64,000 bases of DNA, taken from Petunia secreta. Its lineage: Eukaryota; Streptophyta; Magnoliopsida; Solanales; Solanaceae. The notes under the pieces were generated by a model, which worked only from the letters and a program-made list of their open reading frames with translations, was not told the origin of the DNA and did not search any database. Shown piece by piece: positions 1 through 10,179 of the stretch. Within the stretch, counting starts at the first letter, position 1. Every line of letters begins with the position of its first letter. Where the stretch lies: NCBI GenBank assembly GCA_029990175.1, contig JARKIP010000011.1:28680001-28744000 (forward strand), written 5' to 3'. A program made the translations under genes and the position numbers.

Positions 1-1000
1 AAATTTCGACAATTGCCAAGACTTACAAGATTTTTTCCTTGAAGTCTTGGATCCAAGTGAAAAAAGATATTTTGCTAAAATATTTCTTAGCATGGACGTT
101 TTTGCAAAATCACTCTTTATGGAGGGCACGCGGTGAAATTCTTTGGGGGCTTGATGTTGCCCCCAACTTCAAGTCCCGGAGCTTTGGATTTTTTAAAAAA
201 AAATTTATATGTTGGCCTCAACTTCAATCTTTGGGACAGAAGTTTGCCTCAACTTCAATCAGTGAGACTTAAGTTAGCCTCAACTTCAATAAAAGCGATT
301 ACAGTTTGCAGAGAAGCTTCTGCCTTAAATAAATAAGCTTCACGAGTGTCATAGGGAATGCAAAACTATGACACCATACTATGGTTTGCCTTTTTTACCT
401 TCATAAAAGTTTTGTTTAGCAAAATTGACCTCCGCTTGATTTAATGAATAAATTTCAAACAGAAATGCCCCTATGAATATTATAATAACGCATGTATCCA
501 TGTTCTTCCTTTCTCTGTAACCGCTGTCTCTTAGGCAGCGCTGACTTTGACCCATCTTTTCTTAGGCAACATTTGTCCTTGAATTTCTTCCCACATTCTC
601 CCAGATAACTTGAAGTGTTGCCTAGGCAGCACTTGCCTCTTCAATCCCTTCACACATTCTCCTAAATAACTTGAAGTGTTGTCTAGGCAAGTGTTGCCAC
701 TTGATCTCTTCCTAAGAAACAATGCTTGTCAATTGATAATTTGAACCGTTGCCTAGGATGAAGCAAATGCTATTTTGCTAAACTCATCTTAAATAAAGAA
801 AAACTCTCATAACCAATTAATTTTGAGGACACCGGGTGAAATTTTTTGAATTAGGGAGAATTGCATAATTATGACACCATAGGCCACGGTTTGCCTTTTT
901 GACCCCCATAATAATGGTTTAGTATAAATAACCTCTATTAAGTTTAATGAATAAGTTCCGGACACAAACACAGGGAAGAAACTATCTTGATGTAAAAGGT
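1..1000. repeat. Noncoding block of diverged repeats
   Basis: No credible gene is visible. The block holds short repeated phrases. GCCTCAACTTCAAT occurs three times between about 210 and 292. Two diverged direct copies of a roughly 120-bp segment, both containing ATGACACCATA followed by GGTTTGCCTTTTT, lie near 352-475 and 858-980. A phrase close to GGTGAAATTTTTTG occurs near 132 and 835, and again reversed near 53690, so this is probably a decayed dispersed element. No terminal repeats or target duplications could be fixed, so the class is unknown. Confidence 0.5.
564..754. repeat. Three tandem units of about 60-70 bp with a palindromic core
   Basis: The phrase CCTAGGCA recurs around 561, 624, 685 and 755, giving periods of 60, 61 and 70 bases. 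Each unit carries a version of ACTTGAAGTGTTGCCTAGG. The junction between units one and two, 614-633, is a near-perfect 20-bp palindrome centred on CCTAGG. No coding role is visible. It resembles the self-complementary motif arrays found in LTRs elsewhere in this window. Confidence 0.65.
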
Positions 1001-1044
1001 GTCACGGGACACTGCTTCGTCAAAAATTTTACTCAATATATATG

Positions 1045-1047
<3 letters not shown>

Positions 1048-1082
<35 letters not shown>
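1048..1082. repeat. (AC)n microsatellite
   Basis: About 17 uninterrupted AC dinucleotides immediately precede the left arm of the large inverted repeat. Confidence 0.95.
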
Positions 1083-1083
<1 letters not shown>

Positions 1084-1574
1084 CTTGATCAATTGAGGGT
1101 CAGTGTTGCCCTTCGACGTCCTTGGTTCGAATCCCTTCAGGCACAAAATTTTTGTATTAAAATTTTCGAACAATTAATATCTAATAAATGGTACTAGCTG
1201 GGATCGAACCTTGCACCTTCAGCATATAAAAGAAGTGCAGTACCACTTGCGCCGCACTCTATCCATTTAAATCACCAACAATATATATAATGACAATCTA
1301 ACCATAAGTTATTCTCATACTATTTGGTAAGTTATTCTATTTAATTTCTTCCTCCTTTTTAGGTAGAGTTTCTTGAAGCATTTAGTATATTCCTTTTGAA
1401 TTCTAATGGATTATCTAGGGTTTGCCCTAATTTATATTTTAATTTATATAAAATTTTAATGGAGAGGTTTTACCTAACAAAACCAATTTCAACATCTAAA
1501 GATTCATAAATTGTGCAATAGAGCCAAAGAGTCAAAACAACATCAATAAAGTGAAGGAGTTGATATAAGTTCTC

Positions 1575-4068
1575 TAAAGGTTGATCATGGTGAAAGATTA
1601 GCAATTCAAAAATACCATCCAAATGACCATGATGAAATAAGAAAAGAATATATTCAAAAGGGCTCTTTTCAACCTCGGAATCACAATTTTTCCCAAAGAA
1701 TATTTTTAGGTAATAAATTATGTCGCTTTAATTGTAAATAGTTTGATGAGTATGATTGGTTGGAGTATACCATAACAAAGGTGCAGCCTTTTTCTTCTAT
1801 TGCTATTTGTTTCATGATGAAAGCATTAATCAAGGTGGGGAATATATATTTCTAAAGATAGAATTTACTAGTTGGAACAAGAAGAGCAGTTTTGATGTGC
1901 ATATTGGTGGACCGAATAATGTTCATCATCAGTCAAGAAAGAATTCTGAAGATCTAAACCAACAAACCAAACTAACATACCCAATGATATCCCACTAAGT
2001 TGGGGTCTGGGGAAGGTGAGATGTACGCAAGTTTTACCTCCACAAATGTGGAGAGGTTGTTCCCGATAGACTCTCAGCTAAATAAAGTAACTAACAAATC
2101 ATCTTTGAGAGAAGCAAGATGACAAAATCGAAATAAATGAAATATTGACAGGACCAGTCAAGCATGGCCAAGGTAAATAGAAAATATCAATAGCACATAA
2201 AAACACAGAGTAAGTTGGAAATAGAACATACAAAAAAATATTATCTATCCCGCAACCCTAACCCTCGACCTCCACTCTTTCCTATTTAGGGTCATGTCCT
2301 CTGTAATCTAGAGGTGGACCATGTCATGTCTAATCACCTCGCCCCAATTTTTTCTCGGTCTACCTCTACCTCTCCTCAGGGCCAGCACTGTCAACCCGTC
2401 GCACCTCCTCACTAGTGTATCTGTGCTCCTCCTCTTCACATGTCCAGACCACCTCAGCCTGCTTCCCGCATCTTTTCTGCCACTACAGCCACTCCCACCT
2501 TGTGGCGTATGACTTCGTTCTTGATCTTATCTATCCTAGTATGCTCATACATCCATCTAAGCATCCTCATCTTCGCTACACTCATCTAATGAATCAAAAA
2601 AACCCATTCAAAGTGCACTTGCTAAACAATCCAATCAACAAAAGTTAGAATATCATACTCGTTTAGAAGTCGTTGCTCATGTGACAAGATATCTTCTAAA
2701 CCAAGGATAGCATTTCGGAGACATCGCGAAGATGAATCATATCTTAATAGAGGTAGCTACAAAGAACTCCTCAAATGGTATGCAAAAAAACGTGATAATA
2801 TAATCACTACGTGTAAGATGGAACATTTAAATCTATCATTGAGGATTTAAATAGTGATCACTTTTCTATATTAATTGATGAATCTCGTGATGTATCATGT
2901 AAGGAACAAATGGCTTTTTTTGTTGTGGTATGTTGATAAATGGGGTTTTGTGATAGAGCGCTTTATTGGTATTACTCATGTTCATGCTACTACTGCTTTA
3001 TCTTTAAAGAAAGAAATTATTAATTTACTTTCTTAGCATTCTTTAAGTTCATCTTATACATATGGACAATGTTACGATGGAGCAAGCAATATGCAAGGTG
3101 ATTTAAATGCGCTTAAAAAATTGATATAACAAAAAAGTAAAGGTATTCATTCTATTCATTGTTTTGTTCATCAACTCCAATTAACTCTTGTTGGAGTTTC
3201 TAGAAGATGTGATGAAGTGTAAGAACTTTTAATATTATTTTTTGATATATTGAATATAGTGGGAGCTTCTTACAAGCGTACAAATGAACCTCGTGAAGCT
3301 CAAGCAGAAAAAACTGAAGAAGCATTATGTAAAGGTGAGCTTGAAACTGGTAAGGGTTTGAATCAAGAGTTAGGTCTTTCTAGAGCCGTTAATATTCGGT
3401 AGGGCTCTCACTACAAATCCTTTAATAAATTTATTCTTATGTTTGACCCCATCATTGACGTACTTGATGCTCTTGCTGTTAATGCACGTTCTGAAGAAAA
3501 GTGTAAGGCACAAGGATATCTTACAAGATGTTTAACATTTAAGGTTGTCTTCGTGTTGCATTGCATGCGCAATATTTTAGGAATTACAAATGAGCTTAAT
3601 GTAGCCTTTCAAAAGAAGGATCAAGATATTGCCAATGCCATGTTACTCGTAGAAGTGGAAAAGAACCAGTTGCAACTAATGAGAGATAATGGTTGTGATT
3701 TACTTATTGATGAGGTATCTAAATTTTATATCAAATATGACATTGTGATGCCATAATTTGATGAACTTTATGTTATTCTTGGAAGATCACGTCGTTTAGT
3801 TGTTGCACTATTTTACATCACTACCATGTTAAAAAAATTTATAGAATTATTGATTGGCACTTCAAGAACTCAATAAATGCTTTGATGAGATGACAACTGA
3901 TTTGCTTATCGGAGTGCTTGAACCAAGTTGACTCTTTTCAAGGTTTGACATTGCAGAGATTTTGAGATTGGTTGTGTTATACCCTGATGATTTTGATAAA
4001 TATTCTATGGTTGGCCTTTGTTTTCAGCTTGAGAATTACATTATTGATGTTCGGGATCATGATAAAAG
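1575..4068 (+). pseudogene. hAT-like TTF zinc-finger/DUF4371 transposase-derived gene, broken
   Basis: The reading order matches plant zinc-finger MYM-type/TTF-type hAT-like proteins. An N-terminal zinc-finger segment (CYLFHDE, WNKKSSFDVHIGGPN, about 1756-1950) comes first. Then comes a DUF4371-like part with a GQCYDGASNMQG-type phrase near 3065-3100. A C-terminal part at 3439-3756 (105 residues; FKVVFVLHC, VEKNQLQLMRDNG) follows. Frames are interrupted many times and by the LINE at 1958-2583. The sequence stops at the palindrome centre before the hAT dimerisation domain would be reached, so this copy is truncated at its 3' end. Such genes are domesticated or decayed relatives of hAT transposases; this one cannot make a full protein. 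Confidence 0.8.
1958..2583 (-). mobile_element. 5'-truncated RTE-type LINE fragment with TS-SINE-like tail
   Basis: On the minus strand, about 2230-2390 encodes a recognisable RTE-LINE C-terminus (RGRGRPRKNWGEVIRHDM, then a stop, then ITEDMT). Towards the left end comes the typical solanaceous tail: a GTCTATCGGGAACAACCTCTCC phrase, a CTTCCCCAGACCCCA phrase, and a TTG-rich end. The same tail is shared by TS-type SINEs. The right arm of the inverted repeat lacks the segment, which proves an insertion. ATCTAA occurs on both sides (1952-1957 and 2584-2589) as a likely target duplication. The 5' end is missing and the frame is closed. Confidence 0.85.
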
Positions 4069-4104
4069 CTCTATGTTTCTTTGTCTTCACTAGTTTCTGA
4101 AAAC
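4069..4104. other. 36-nt spacer at the centre of the large inverted repeat
   Basis: The left arm ends in GGGATCATGATAAAAG at 4068 and the right arm begins with CTTTTATCATGATCCC at 4105. The 36 bases between them have no counterpart in either arm. A read-through transcript would form a long hairpin with this as its loop, before allowing for the retrotransposon in the right arm. Confidence 0.85.
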
Positions 4105-4668
4105 CTTTTATCATGATCCCGAACATCGACAATGTAATTGCCAAGCTTAAAAATGAAGGTCAACTATAGGATATTTATCAAAATGATCAGGATATGACTC
4201 AACCAATCTCAAAATCTTTGCAATGTCAAAGCTTGAAAAGAATCAACTTGGTTCAAGCAAGAACTCCGAGAAGCAAATTAGTTGTCACTTCATCAAAGCG
4301 ATTATTGAGTTCTTGAAGTTTCCAATCAATAATTCTACATAATACTTTAAGATGGTAGTGATATAAAACAGTATAATCATCAACTAAACGACCTGATCTT
4401 CCAAGAATAACGTAAAGCTCATCAAATTATGGCATCACAATGTCATATTTGATACAAAATTTAGATACCTCATCAATAAGTAAATCTCAACCATTATCTC
4501 TCATTAGTTGCAACTGGTCATTTGCCACTTCTACGAGTAACATGGCATTTGCAATATCCTGATCCTTCTTTTGAAAGGCTGTATTAAGCTTATTTATAAT
4601 TCCTAACACATTGTGCAAGCAATGCAACACAAAGACAACCTTAAATGTTAAACATCTTGTAAGATATC
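4105..4668 (-). pseudogene. hAT-like pseudogene, right-arm copy, distal (C-terminal) piece
   Basis: This is the reverse-oriented counterpart of 3510-4068. A 64-codon stretch (LTRCLTFKVVFVLHC... QLQLMRDNG) reads on the minus strand at about 4490-4665. Stops and small indels separate it from the rest. The gene continues on the far side of the gypsy element at 12279. The break lies within the motif GTAAGATATCCTTGTGCC that is uninterrupted in the left arm, so the original continuity is clear. Confidence 0.8.
4664..4668. repeat. Target-site duplication ATATC, left
   Basis: ATATC directly precedes the first base of the 5' LTR. The undisturbed site in the left arm (about 3518-3522, read in reverse) has ATATC once. 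Confidence 0.9.
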
Positions 4669-4881
4669 TGATGCGGGGCATACTACCTCAAGGCCATTCA
4701 CTAGAAGTCAAGCCAAGTTGATTCAAGACACTCATCTCCACTTGACTTGGAAGGACATGCAAGAAGGCTCCGAGAGCGGCTTGAAGATCATGCATTGGAG
4801 CACCATGGAAGGAGGACCATCTAGGACACTTGGAGAGGCTCAAGAGACACAAAATAAGACACCCCAAGAGGCTTCAGGAAG

Positions 4882-5041
4882 AGGCGGACCGCCTACCCAA
4901 AGGGCGGACCGCCTGAAAAATATTAACTCTCTGGATTTTGGTGAGGCGGTCCCGCCTACATATTGAGGCAGACCGCCTAGTGGCTGCAAGCTCTCAGGAC
5001 TCTCAGGAGGCGGCCGCCTAGTTGGGGGAGGCGGACCACCT
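4882..5041. repeat. Array of AGGCGG-N-CCGCCT palindromes in the 5' LTR
   Basis: Six copies of a self-complementary GC-rich motif lie at about 4882-4894, 4902-4914, 4944-4957, 4967-4979, 5008-5019 and 5029-5041. Some have single mismatches or a one-base centre change. They sit about 100-260 bases upstream of the TATA element. The same array is in the 3' LTR (about 11657-11815). Candidate roles are a protein-binding array or hairpin-forming DNA or RNA; this is inference only. Confidence 0.85.
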
Positions 5042-5142
5042 ACCCCCTGTGACTAGTTTTGTGTGAAATTCCAACTATAGCCCTGTGTGGCCTTATTTGT
5101 TTTAACCCACTTTGGGGGTACTTTAGGCCTTTCATTATGTCT

Positions 5143-5168
5143 AAGTGAAGCCTATAAATACTTCACTT
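5143..5168 (+). promoter_or_regulatory. LTR core promoter: TATA box in the loop of an inverted repeat
   Basis: AAGTGAAG, then CCTATAAATA, then CTTCACTT: perfect 8-bp arms around a 10-base loop that is the TATA box. The arrangement is preserved in the 3' LTR at 11937-11962. Element transcription would be expected to start some 30 bases downstream. Confidence 0.75.
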
Positions 5169-5484
5169 GTCTTCATTAAACCTTAGCTTACCTTGAATAT
5201 TGTTGGATGATGAATAGAGTTAAACTCTTGTTTATAGAGAAACCCCTTTGGTTGGCTTGAACTCACTAGCGGATCCTAGTTGAATTCTAAACCGACACCC
5301 GATCATTCCACTTGCGAGTCCCGGGTGAGGCTCGAGGGTGGTTGCTTAGCGTAGGCTCTTCTTGACATCGATACGAGGGTATCACGGAACAAGTTCTTCG
5401 TGGTTACCTTGTAGGGAGTTCGAGACGCGTCTCGTTCCCTTTTATCGTTCTTTTTGTCTTTTGATTTTGATCCTTATCATCTTC

Positions 5485-5494
5485 GTATCAGAAC
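5485..5494 (+). other. Primer-binding site, tRNA-Met type (degenerate)
   Basis: GTATCAGAAC follows five bases after the LTR end. It resembles the common plant primer site TGGTATCAGAGC, with one mismatch in this stretch. Confidence 0.6.
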
Positions 5495-5997
5495 AAGGCT
5501 CGGGTTTTATTTCTACAAACCCCCGACCCTTGATTCTTTGTGCCTAGGTTAGTTTCTATGTTAGGTTCTTGTTTGTTGTTGAAGAAAAAGAAGAAAAACA
5601 CAAAAAAAAAAAAATAAGAAAAAGTTGGAAAACACCAAAAATTTGATCATGAGTTCTTGGATTGTTGGACCCGTTGTGTGATTGTTATTGGGGTTTGTTC
5701 CTTGTTGGAAACCCATTCTTTTGGTACCCTAAACACGAGATTTGAATCTGAAACACAAGATTTGAAAATTTGAAACCCTTGAAAAATTTTGAAAGTTTGA
5801 AACCCTAAGTTTGAAATTGATGAACATGGTGGATTGCTTGTTTTTTATTGGGGTTTGATAAAAGTTGTTAGGGTTTGTTCTTTGTGATTGAAATAACATT
5901 GGGATACCTTTTAATTGCTAAAACATCGTGTGATTTGTTGGATTTTTGGGTGCTAAAGTCGAAAAACACGAAGTTGCACGGTGCTGAAAGTTGCAGG

Positions 5998-6128
5998 AGG
6001 CGGAGCGCCTAAACACAGAGGCGGAGCGCCTCAATTTTTTTTAGCTCTCTGGATTTTTGTGAGGCGGAGCGCCTCCTCACTGTAACTTTGCTCTGGGCGG
6101 CCGCGCACTCTGCTGAGGCGGGGCGCCT
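5998..6128. repeat. Leader palindrome array AGGCG-GAG-CGCCT
   Basis: AGGCGGAGCGCCT occurs at about 5998-6010, 6019-6031 and 6062-6074, with a related copy near 6116-6128 and GGGCGGCCGC between. It differs from the LTR version by a C-to-G change, yet the outer arms AGGCG/CGCCT stay complementary. The flanking phrase CTCTCTGGATTTT is also shared with the LTR array, so leader and LTR arrays derive from a common module. Position 5500-6550 otherwise holds untranslated leader. Confidence 0.8.
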
Positions 6129-6557
6129 GTTTCTGGGAGTTGTTGAATTGGGTAGTTTATCCTAGGATCTCTAATTTCTTTGATTGCATTGCATCTAGCT
6201 AGTACTCCTTTGAGTAAACTTTCCTACTTGAATTGTGCTAGCCCTTCAAAGCTATTAGGAAACTCAAGCCTAGAAAGGAGAGTAGAATTCGAAGAAGACT
6301 CGTAGCATCTTTTGGCTCAAGTCCGCACTTAAAGAGCTTATCATTCCAATAGAGTCACATCAACTCCACTCACCCCGGAGGGTGCATTTGGCTTTTGAGT
6401 TGGGTGATTAAGTTGAGGTTTATTAATCAACTTAGTGAAGCTTTGGGTTCAAGCTTGAGTGAAATATCTACCACCACTAAACGAGTGAACCGAGTGAAAC
6501 ACTTGTGAGGGTGTGAGTGAGGTTATTTTACTAACGTTTTCTCATTTTGTAGGTACG

Positions 6558-8174
6558 ATGGCCAACGAAGGCGATGATTTCACTAAAAATGCCTTTGCTA
6601 CTATCCTTGCCAAATTGGATAGTATGAACTGGAGGATTGAAAATCTTGAGAGGGTGACATCAAGTACCCTAGTTGAGCAAGGGACGTCCAATGTCCAATC
6701 GGAGAAAGGGACCCCGAGTGTCCAAGTTGAGAAAGGGTCCCCGAGTACCCAAGTTGAAGCCGTGGAGGGCACAATTAGTTCAACCTTTACCCCAGAACAA
6801 GTTTTTAAATTGCTTAATCAACAACGGGTAAAGGAGGATCGTGATCGAATTGAACAATTGTTGGGCAATACCCAACGAGTGACCATTCCTAACCTTATGG
6901 GCAATCCCCAAAGGAATGTTCCACTTTCCGGACCAATCCGGAATGTTCAACCTCTTGAGCAAGTTTCACAAGCTCGAGAAGGGGAGGAGGATGATTATGG
7001 TGATGGTGAGTATGATGCTCACTATCAATTTAGGGGTCGGAATGTGGATAGGGGTAGAGGCCGAGGTCGAGGGCCACCCATGGGGTATTTTGGAGGGAAT
7101 GCTAGGAGGGATCTTGGTGGTTATAGAGATCACTTTGGAGGCCAACCGAAGCCTTACCAAGGGGGTCGCGACAACAACAATCTTAATACTATGAAGCTCA
7201 CAATTCCTTCTTTTAAAGGAAGTAGTGACCCGGTGGAGTATATTGAATGGAAGTTGTCCATGGAGCGTATATTTGACACCAATGATATGCCCGAGGTGAA
7301 GAAGACCAAGTATGCAATATCTTCTTTTGAATCCTTTGCTTCTACTTGGTGGGAGTCGATCAAGAGGAATAGAAGGAGGATGGTTATGGCTATCAATCTT
7401 ACTTGGGAGGAGTTGATCCGTGTGACGGATGAGAAGCACTTGACTAACTAATACCGTGCGGACCAACACAAACGTCTCTATGAGTTGAAACAAGGTTCCA
7501 AGATGATTGGGGATTACTTCAATGAGTTTGAGCAAGTCCGGATGAACCTAGACTTGGATGAGGAAGATAATGAGACGGCCATAATTCAATTTAAAGGAGG
7601 CTTGAACCGAGACATAGCTTCACAATTGAAGTTGCACAAGTATGATGATCATTACAAGCTATGTGAAGATGCGGTTGAAGCCGAGAAATGGCTCAAAGAG
7701 GAGAAATCCCTTCGCTACAAGAGTAGTACTACTACTCCCATGAGCAAGCCAAAGGAGTGGAAGACTCCTACTACAAATGCAAGATTCCCAAATGCAAGTG
7801 GTGCAAGTGCTAGCAAGGATGTGAAGAAGCCTTATGAGAAGTCTACACAACATGTGGGAGGTAACTCTAAAACTCACTTGAGTAATCCTATCTCTACTTC
7901 TACTCAATGCTATAAATGTAAGAGTTATGGACATATTTCCAAATATTGCCCTACTCGGAAAACTATGGTTCTTGTGGGTGACTTGGTGTATGAACAAGAT
8001 AGTGAACCCGAGGATGATGAAGTAGAGTGTGATGAGGAGGTCGATGATGGGGAGGATGCAATTGAGGAGGATGATCCCCATGCCTTCCTTGTTGTGAAGA
8101 GGAGTTTAGGTGCCATATTTGTGGAGGATAGTGAGACTTTACAAAGGGAGAATCTTTTCCATGCTAGATGCTGA
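6558..8174 (+). pseudogene. gag (capsid/nucleocapsid) of the gypsy element
   Basis: The start at 6558 (MANEGDDFTKN) is chosen because the family-like sequence begins there; upstream codons are leader. An Arg/Gly-rich spacer (GRGRGRGPP) near residue 175 leads into the capsid region (SFKGSSDPVEYIEWKLSMERIFD; STWWESIKRNR). A CCHC zinc knuckle follows near 7908-7950 (CYKCKSYGHISKYC), then an acidic tail. The frame is open except for a TAA at 7449-7451 in the capsid and a TGA at 8172-8174 ahead of the protease. Both lie in otherwise continuous family sequence, so they look like point mutations. Gag would form virus-like particles in the cytoplasm if translated. Confidence 0.9.
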
Positions 8175-8177
8175 GTC

Positions 8178-8756
8178 ATGGGTATTGTTTGTTACATGAT
8201 TATTGACTCGGGAAGTTGTGCCAATGTCATTAGCCAATCACTACTTTCCCAATTGAAGATACCCACCTTCAAACACCCAAATTCTTACCGTTTGCAATGG
8301 CTTAGTGAGTGTGGTGAATTGAAGGTGGTAAAGCAAGTCATGATCAAGTTCAAGAAAGGGAACTATGTGGATGAACACATGTTTAATGTGGTGCCTATGC
8401 AAGCATGCCACCTTCTCTTTGGAAGGCCTTGGCAATTTGATAGACATGTGATTCATGATGGCCGTGCTAACACCTACACGGTTAAGCATGAGGGAAAGAA
8501 GTTTGTGCTTAGACCCTTGACTCCCAAGCAAGTTAGTGAAGATTACAACCGAATGAGGGAGTTAAGAGAGGCGCCAAAGGCTAAGTTGGTTGTTGAGACT
8601 GGCCCTTTGGCCGAGAGCTTGGTGGTGACCCCACCATCTTCTACCGGTAGCATATGTGCCATAATACAACCGGGTGAACTTTTAAGAGGAAATGATGGCA
8701 ACAAACTACTCATATTCCTAGTGCAGAAAGGTATGATTCTTACATCCGATCTTTGA
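8178..8756 (+). pseudogene. Aspartic protease region of the gypsy element
   Basis: It is in frame with gag after the TGA. The retropepsin active-site motif reads IIDSGSCANVIS (D-S-G near 8196-8220), followed by a flap-like segment and HLLFGRPWQFDRH, typical of plant gypsy proteases. It ends at a TGA (8754-8756), after which the reading shifts by one frame. The protease would process the Gag-Pol precursor. Confidence 0.88.
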
Positions 8757-8772
8757 TTTTTCCACTAACCCT

Positions 8773-10140
8773 TTGCCTAGTGTTTTTGAGAATGTTTTGA
8801 AGGATTTTGAAGACATGTTCCCGGATGAAATGCCAATTGGTCTACCTCCTTTGAGGGGTATTGAGCACCAAATCGACTTTGTCCCGGGGTCTCAAATTCC
8901 AAGCAAACCGGCTTATAGGAGCAATCTCGAGGACACCAAGGAGCTACAAAGGCAAGTTGATGAATTTCTCACCAAAGGCTTGGTGAGGGATAGCTTGAGT
9001 CCTTGTGTCGTGCCCGTGATCCTTGTTCCAAAGAAGGATGGCACTTGGCGAATGTGCGTTGATTGTTGGGCCGTGAACAAGATAACGGTAAAGTATCGTC
9101 ATCCTATCCCTAGGTTATATGACATGCTAGATGAATTGAGCGGTTCATGTGTCTTTACCAAAATAGACCTTAGGTCCGGTTACCATCAAATCCGGATGAA
9201 ACCCGGGGACGAATGGAAAACCGCATTCAAGACCAAGTTTGGTCTCTATGAATGGTTGGTGATGCCCTTTGGGCTCTCCAACGCACCTAGTACTTTTATG
9301 AGACTCATGAACCATGTTTTGAAATCGTTTATCAACAAATTCGTGGTCGTCTACTTTCATGATATTTCTATTTATAGTAAGTCATTAGACGACCATGTTG
9401 ATCACCTAAGGCAAGTGCTTGAAGTGTTGAGAGCCGAAAAGCTCTATGCTAATTTTAAAAAGTGGGCCTTTGGTGTTGAGAAGGTAGTCTTCCTTGGTTT
9501 TTTTTTGTGAGTGCCCAAGGAGTGGAGGTGGATGAGTCTAAGGTAGAGGCCATTCGTGATTGGCCTACTCCTACTACCGTGACTCAAATGAGGAGCTTTC
9601 ATGGTCTTGCTAGTTTTTATAGACGATTTGTGAAAGACTTTAGCTCCAGTACCGCTCGACTCACCGAATTGGTGAAGAAAGACAAACATTTTGTTTGGGG
9701 AGAGCCTCAAGAGAAGACCTTCCAAGAATTTAAAAGTAGGTTGAGTACCGCCCCTCTATTGTAATTTCCCGACTTTGGAAAGGCATTTGAGGTTGAATGT
9801 GATGCCTCGGGGGTAGGAATTGGTGGTGTTTTAATGCAAGATGGGAAACCCATAGCCTACTTTAGTGAGAAATTAAAGGGTGCCTCCTTGAACTACTCTA
9901 CGCATGACAAGGAGATGTACGCCTTAGTGAGAGCTCTTGCTCATTGGAAACACTACCTTTGGCCTAGAGAATTTGTGATTAAGAGTGATCATGAGTCACT
10001 CAAACATCTTAGGGGTCAAGAGAAATTGAACAAGCGTCATGCCAAGTGGGTGGAGTTCATTGAGTCTTTTCCCTATGTTATCCAATACAAGAAAGGGAAA
10101 GACAATGTTGTGGCGGATGCACTTTCTAGGAAGTTTGCTC
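8773..10140 (+). pseudogene. Reverse transcriptase and RNase H of the gypsy element
   Basis: The RT starts with DEMPIGLPPLRGIEHQID. It contains VPKKDGTWRMCVD, TKIDLRSGYHQIR, MPFGLSNAPSTFMRLM and the palm motif VVYFHDISIYS near 9340-9370. The usual first aspartate of the Y-x-D-D catalytic pair is histidine, so activity would be lost. The frame changes at the T-run 9498-9506, then continues with SAQGVEVDESKVEAI. RNase H follows (VECDASGVGIGGVLM, DKEMYALVRAL, KSDHESLKHL, NVVADALSRK) with its acidic residues preserved, after a TAA at 9762-9764. Confidence 0.9.
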
Positions 10141-10179
10141 TAGCCACCACTCTTGCCTCCAAGCTCATGGGTTTTGAGA

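Larger units (their letters stand above)
1083..4068 (+). repeat. Left arm of a large inverted repeat
   Basis: This stretch matches, in reverse complement, the sequence 4105-4668 continued by 12274-14262. Comparing segments by eye (for example around 3870-4060 with 4110-4320) suggests roughly 88-90% identity; this is an estimate, not a computed value. The arm contains a noncoding leader (about 1083-1550), the hAT-like pseudogene, and a LINE insertion at 1958-2583 that the right arm lacks. Confidence 0.85.
4669..5479 (+). repeat. 5' LTR of the gypsy element (811 bp)
   Basis: It aligns with 11444-12273 with few differences. It lacks about 20 bases present in the 3' LTR between CCCCTGTGAC and TAGTTTTGTG (near 5052). 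It contains the palindrome array (4882-5041) and a TATA element, CCTATAAATA at 5151-5160. The TATA lies between the perfect inverted repeats AAGTGAAG (5143-5150) and CTTCACTT (5161-5168). Confidence 0.95.

Noticed and set aside
1121..1134. GGTTCGAATCC, like a tRNA T-arm or pol III B box
   Set aside because: No matching A box or cloverleaf could be built around it, and the mirrored copy near 14186 does not keep it well.
6966..7535. 189-codon minus-strand frame opposite gag
   Set aside because: It is antisense to well-supported gag sequence and has no domain features; a shadow frame.
7659..8081. 140-codon minus-strand frame
   Set aside because: It lies opposite the gag zinc-knuckle and acidic tail; its Ser/Leu-rich content follows from the opposite strand.
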